Assembly: GCA_903897985.1 (NCBI GenBank)
Contig: CAIUDS010000615.1
Coordinates: 1 to 5,178 of the forward strand
Length of the DNA: 5,178 nucleotides
Origin: an uncultured delta proteobacterium
GTDB taxonomy: Bacteria; RBG-13-61-14; DRUE01
Direction: 5' to 3'
Below, one piece after another: positions 5,140 to 5,178 of the stretch (positions are counted from its first letter, which is position 1; every line of letters starts with the position of its first letter). The notes beneath the pieces were generated by a model. That model saw nothing but the letters and a program-made list of their open reading frames with translations. It was not told the DNA's origin and searched no databases. Made by a program: the position numbers and the translations under genes.

Positions 5140-5178
5140 ATGAAGCGGGAAAGCAGGTTATTGAAAGAACGGGCGAGG
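5140..5178 (+). CDS. Start of an unidentified gene, cut by the right edge (13 codons)
   Basis: ATG at 5140 is preceded by a near-perfect AAAGGAGGT ribosome site with an 8-base spacer, a sigma70-like promoter and a probable operator. The visible residues are MKRESRLLKERAR, a strongly basic N-terminus with no hydrophobic segment. This is too short to assign a family. A small cytoplasmic or DNA-binding protein would fit, and the operator-like repeat makes a self-repressing regulator conceivable, but that is a guess. It is the only supported plus-strand gene in the window. Confidence 0.65.
   Translation, partial: MKRESRLLKERAR

Overview
The window looks like chromosomal DNA from a fairly GC-rich bacterium, probably anaerobic. 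The central operon encodes corrinoid-dependent methyl transfer, typical of acetogens, methylotrophs and many uncultured anaerobes. The flanking genes are an exported arabinofuranosidase and a membrane-anchored serine hydrolase. No RNA gene or phylogenetic marker is present, so lineage is open. An uncultured anaerobic phylum that degrades polysaccharides would fit, but that is inference.

Layout, right to left because almost everything is on the minus strand. At the right edge a plus-strand gene just begins (5140..5178). It has a good promoter and Shine-Dalgarno, and a perfect 8-bp inverted repeat lies over its -10 and start site. Divergent from it is a membrane-anchored beta-lactamase-fold serine hydrolase (about 3564..4991). 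A 195-base gap follows with no gene. It holds a short repeat motif, a 24-bp dyad and a sigma70-like promoter facing the next operon. That operon has three tightly packed genes: a UroD/MtaA-type methyltransferase (2214..3368), a corrinoid (B12-binding) protein (1546..2208) and a free-standing MetH-type reactivation-domain protein with a Cys-rich tail (860..1552). Spacings are 5 bases and then a 7-base overlap. After a 76-base gap with its own extended -10 promoter comes the N-terminal half of a GH51 alpha-L-arabinofuranosidase with a twin-arginine-like signal, cut by the left edge.

The three central genes read as one biochemical unit. The corrinoid protein carries a methyl group on cobalt, the zinc UroD-type enzyme moves methyl on or off it, and the MetH-like protein rescues oxidised cob(II)alamin using SAM. 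The usual ATP-dependent activator (RamA/RACE) and a separate MtaB- or MttB-type first methyltransferase are not seen here. The physiological methyl donor therefore cannot be read from the window. The neighbouring arabinofuranosidase and serine hydrolase allow a speculative link to methoxylated plant-wall material.
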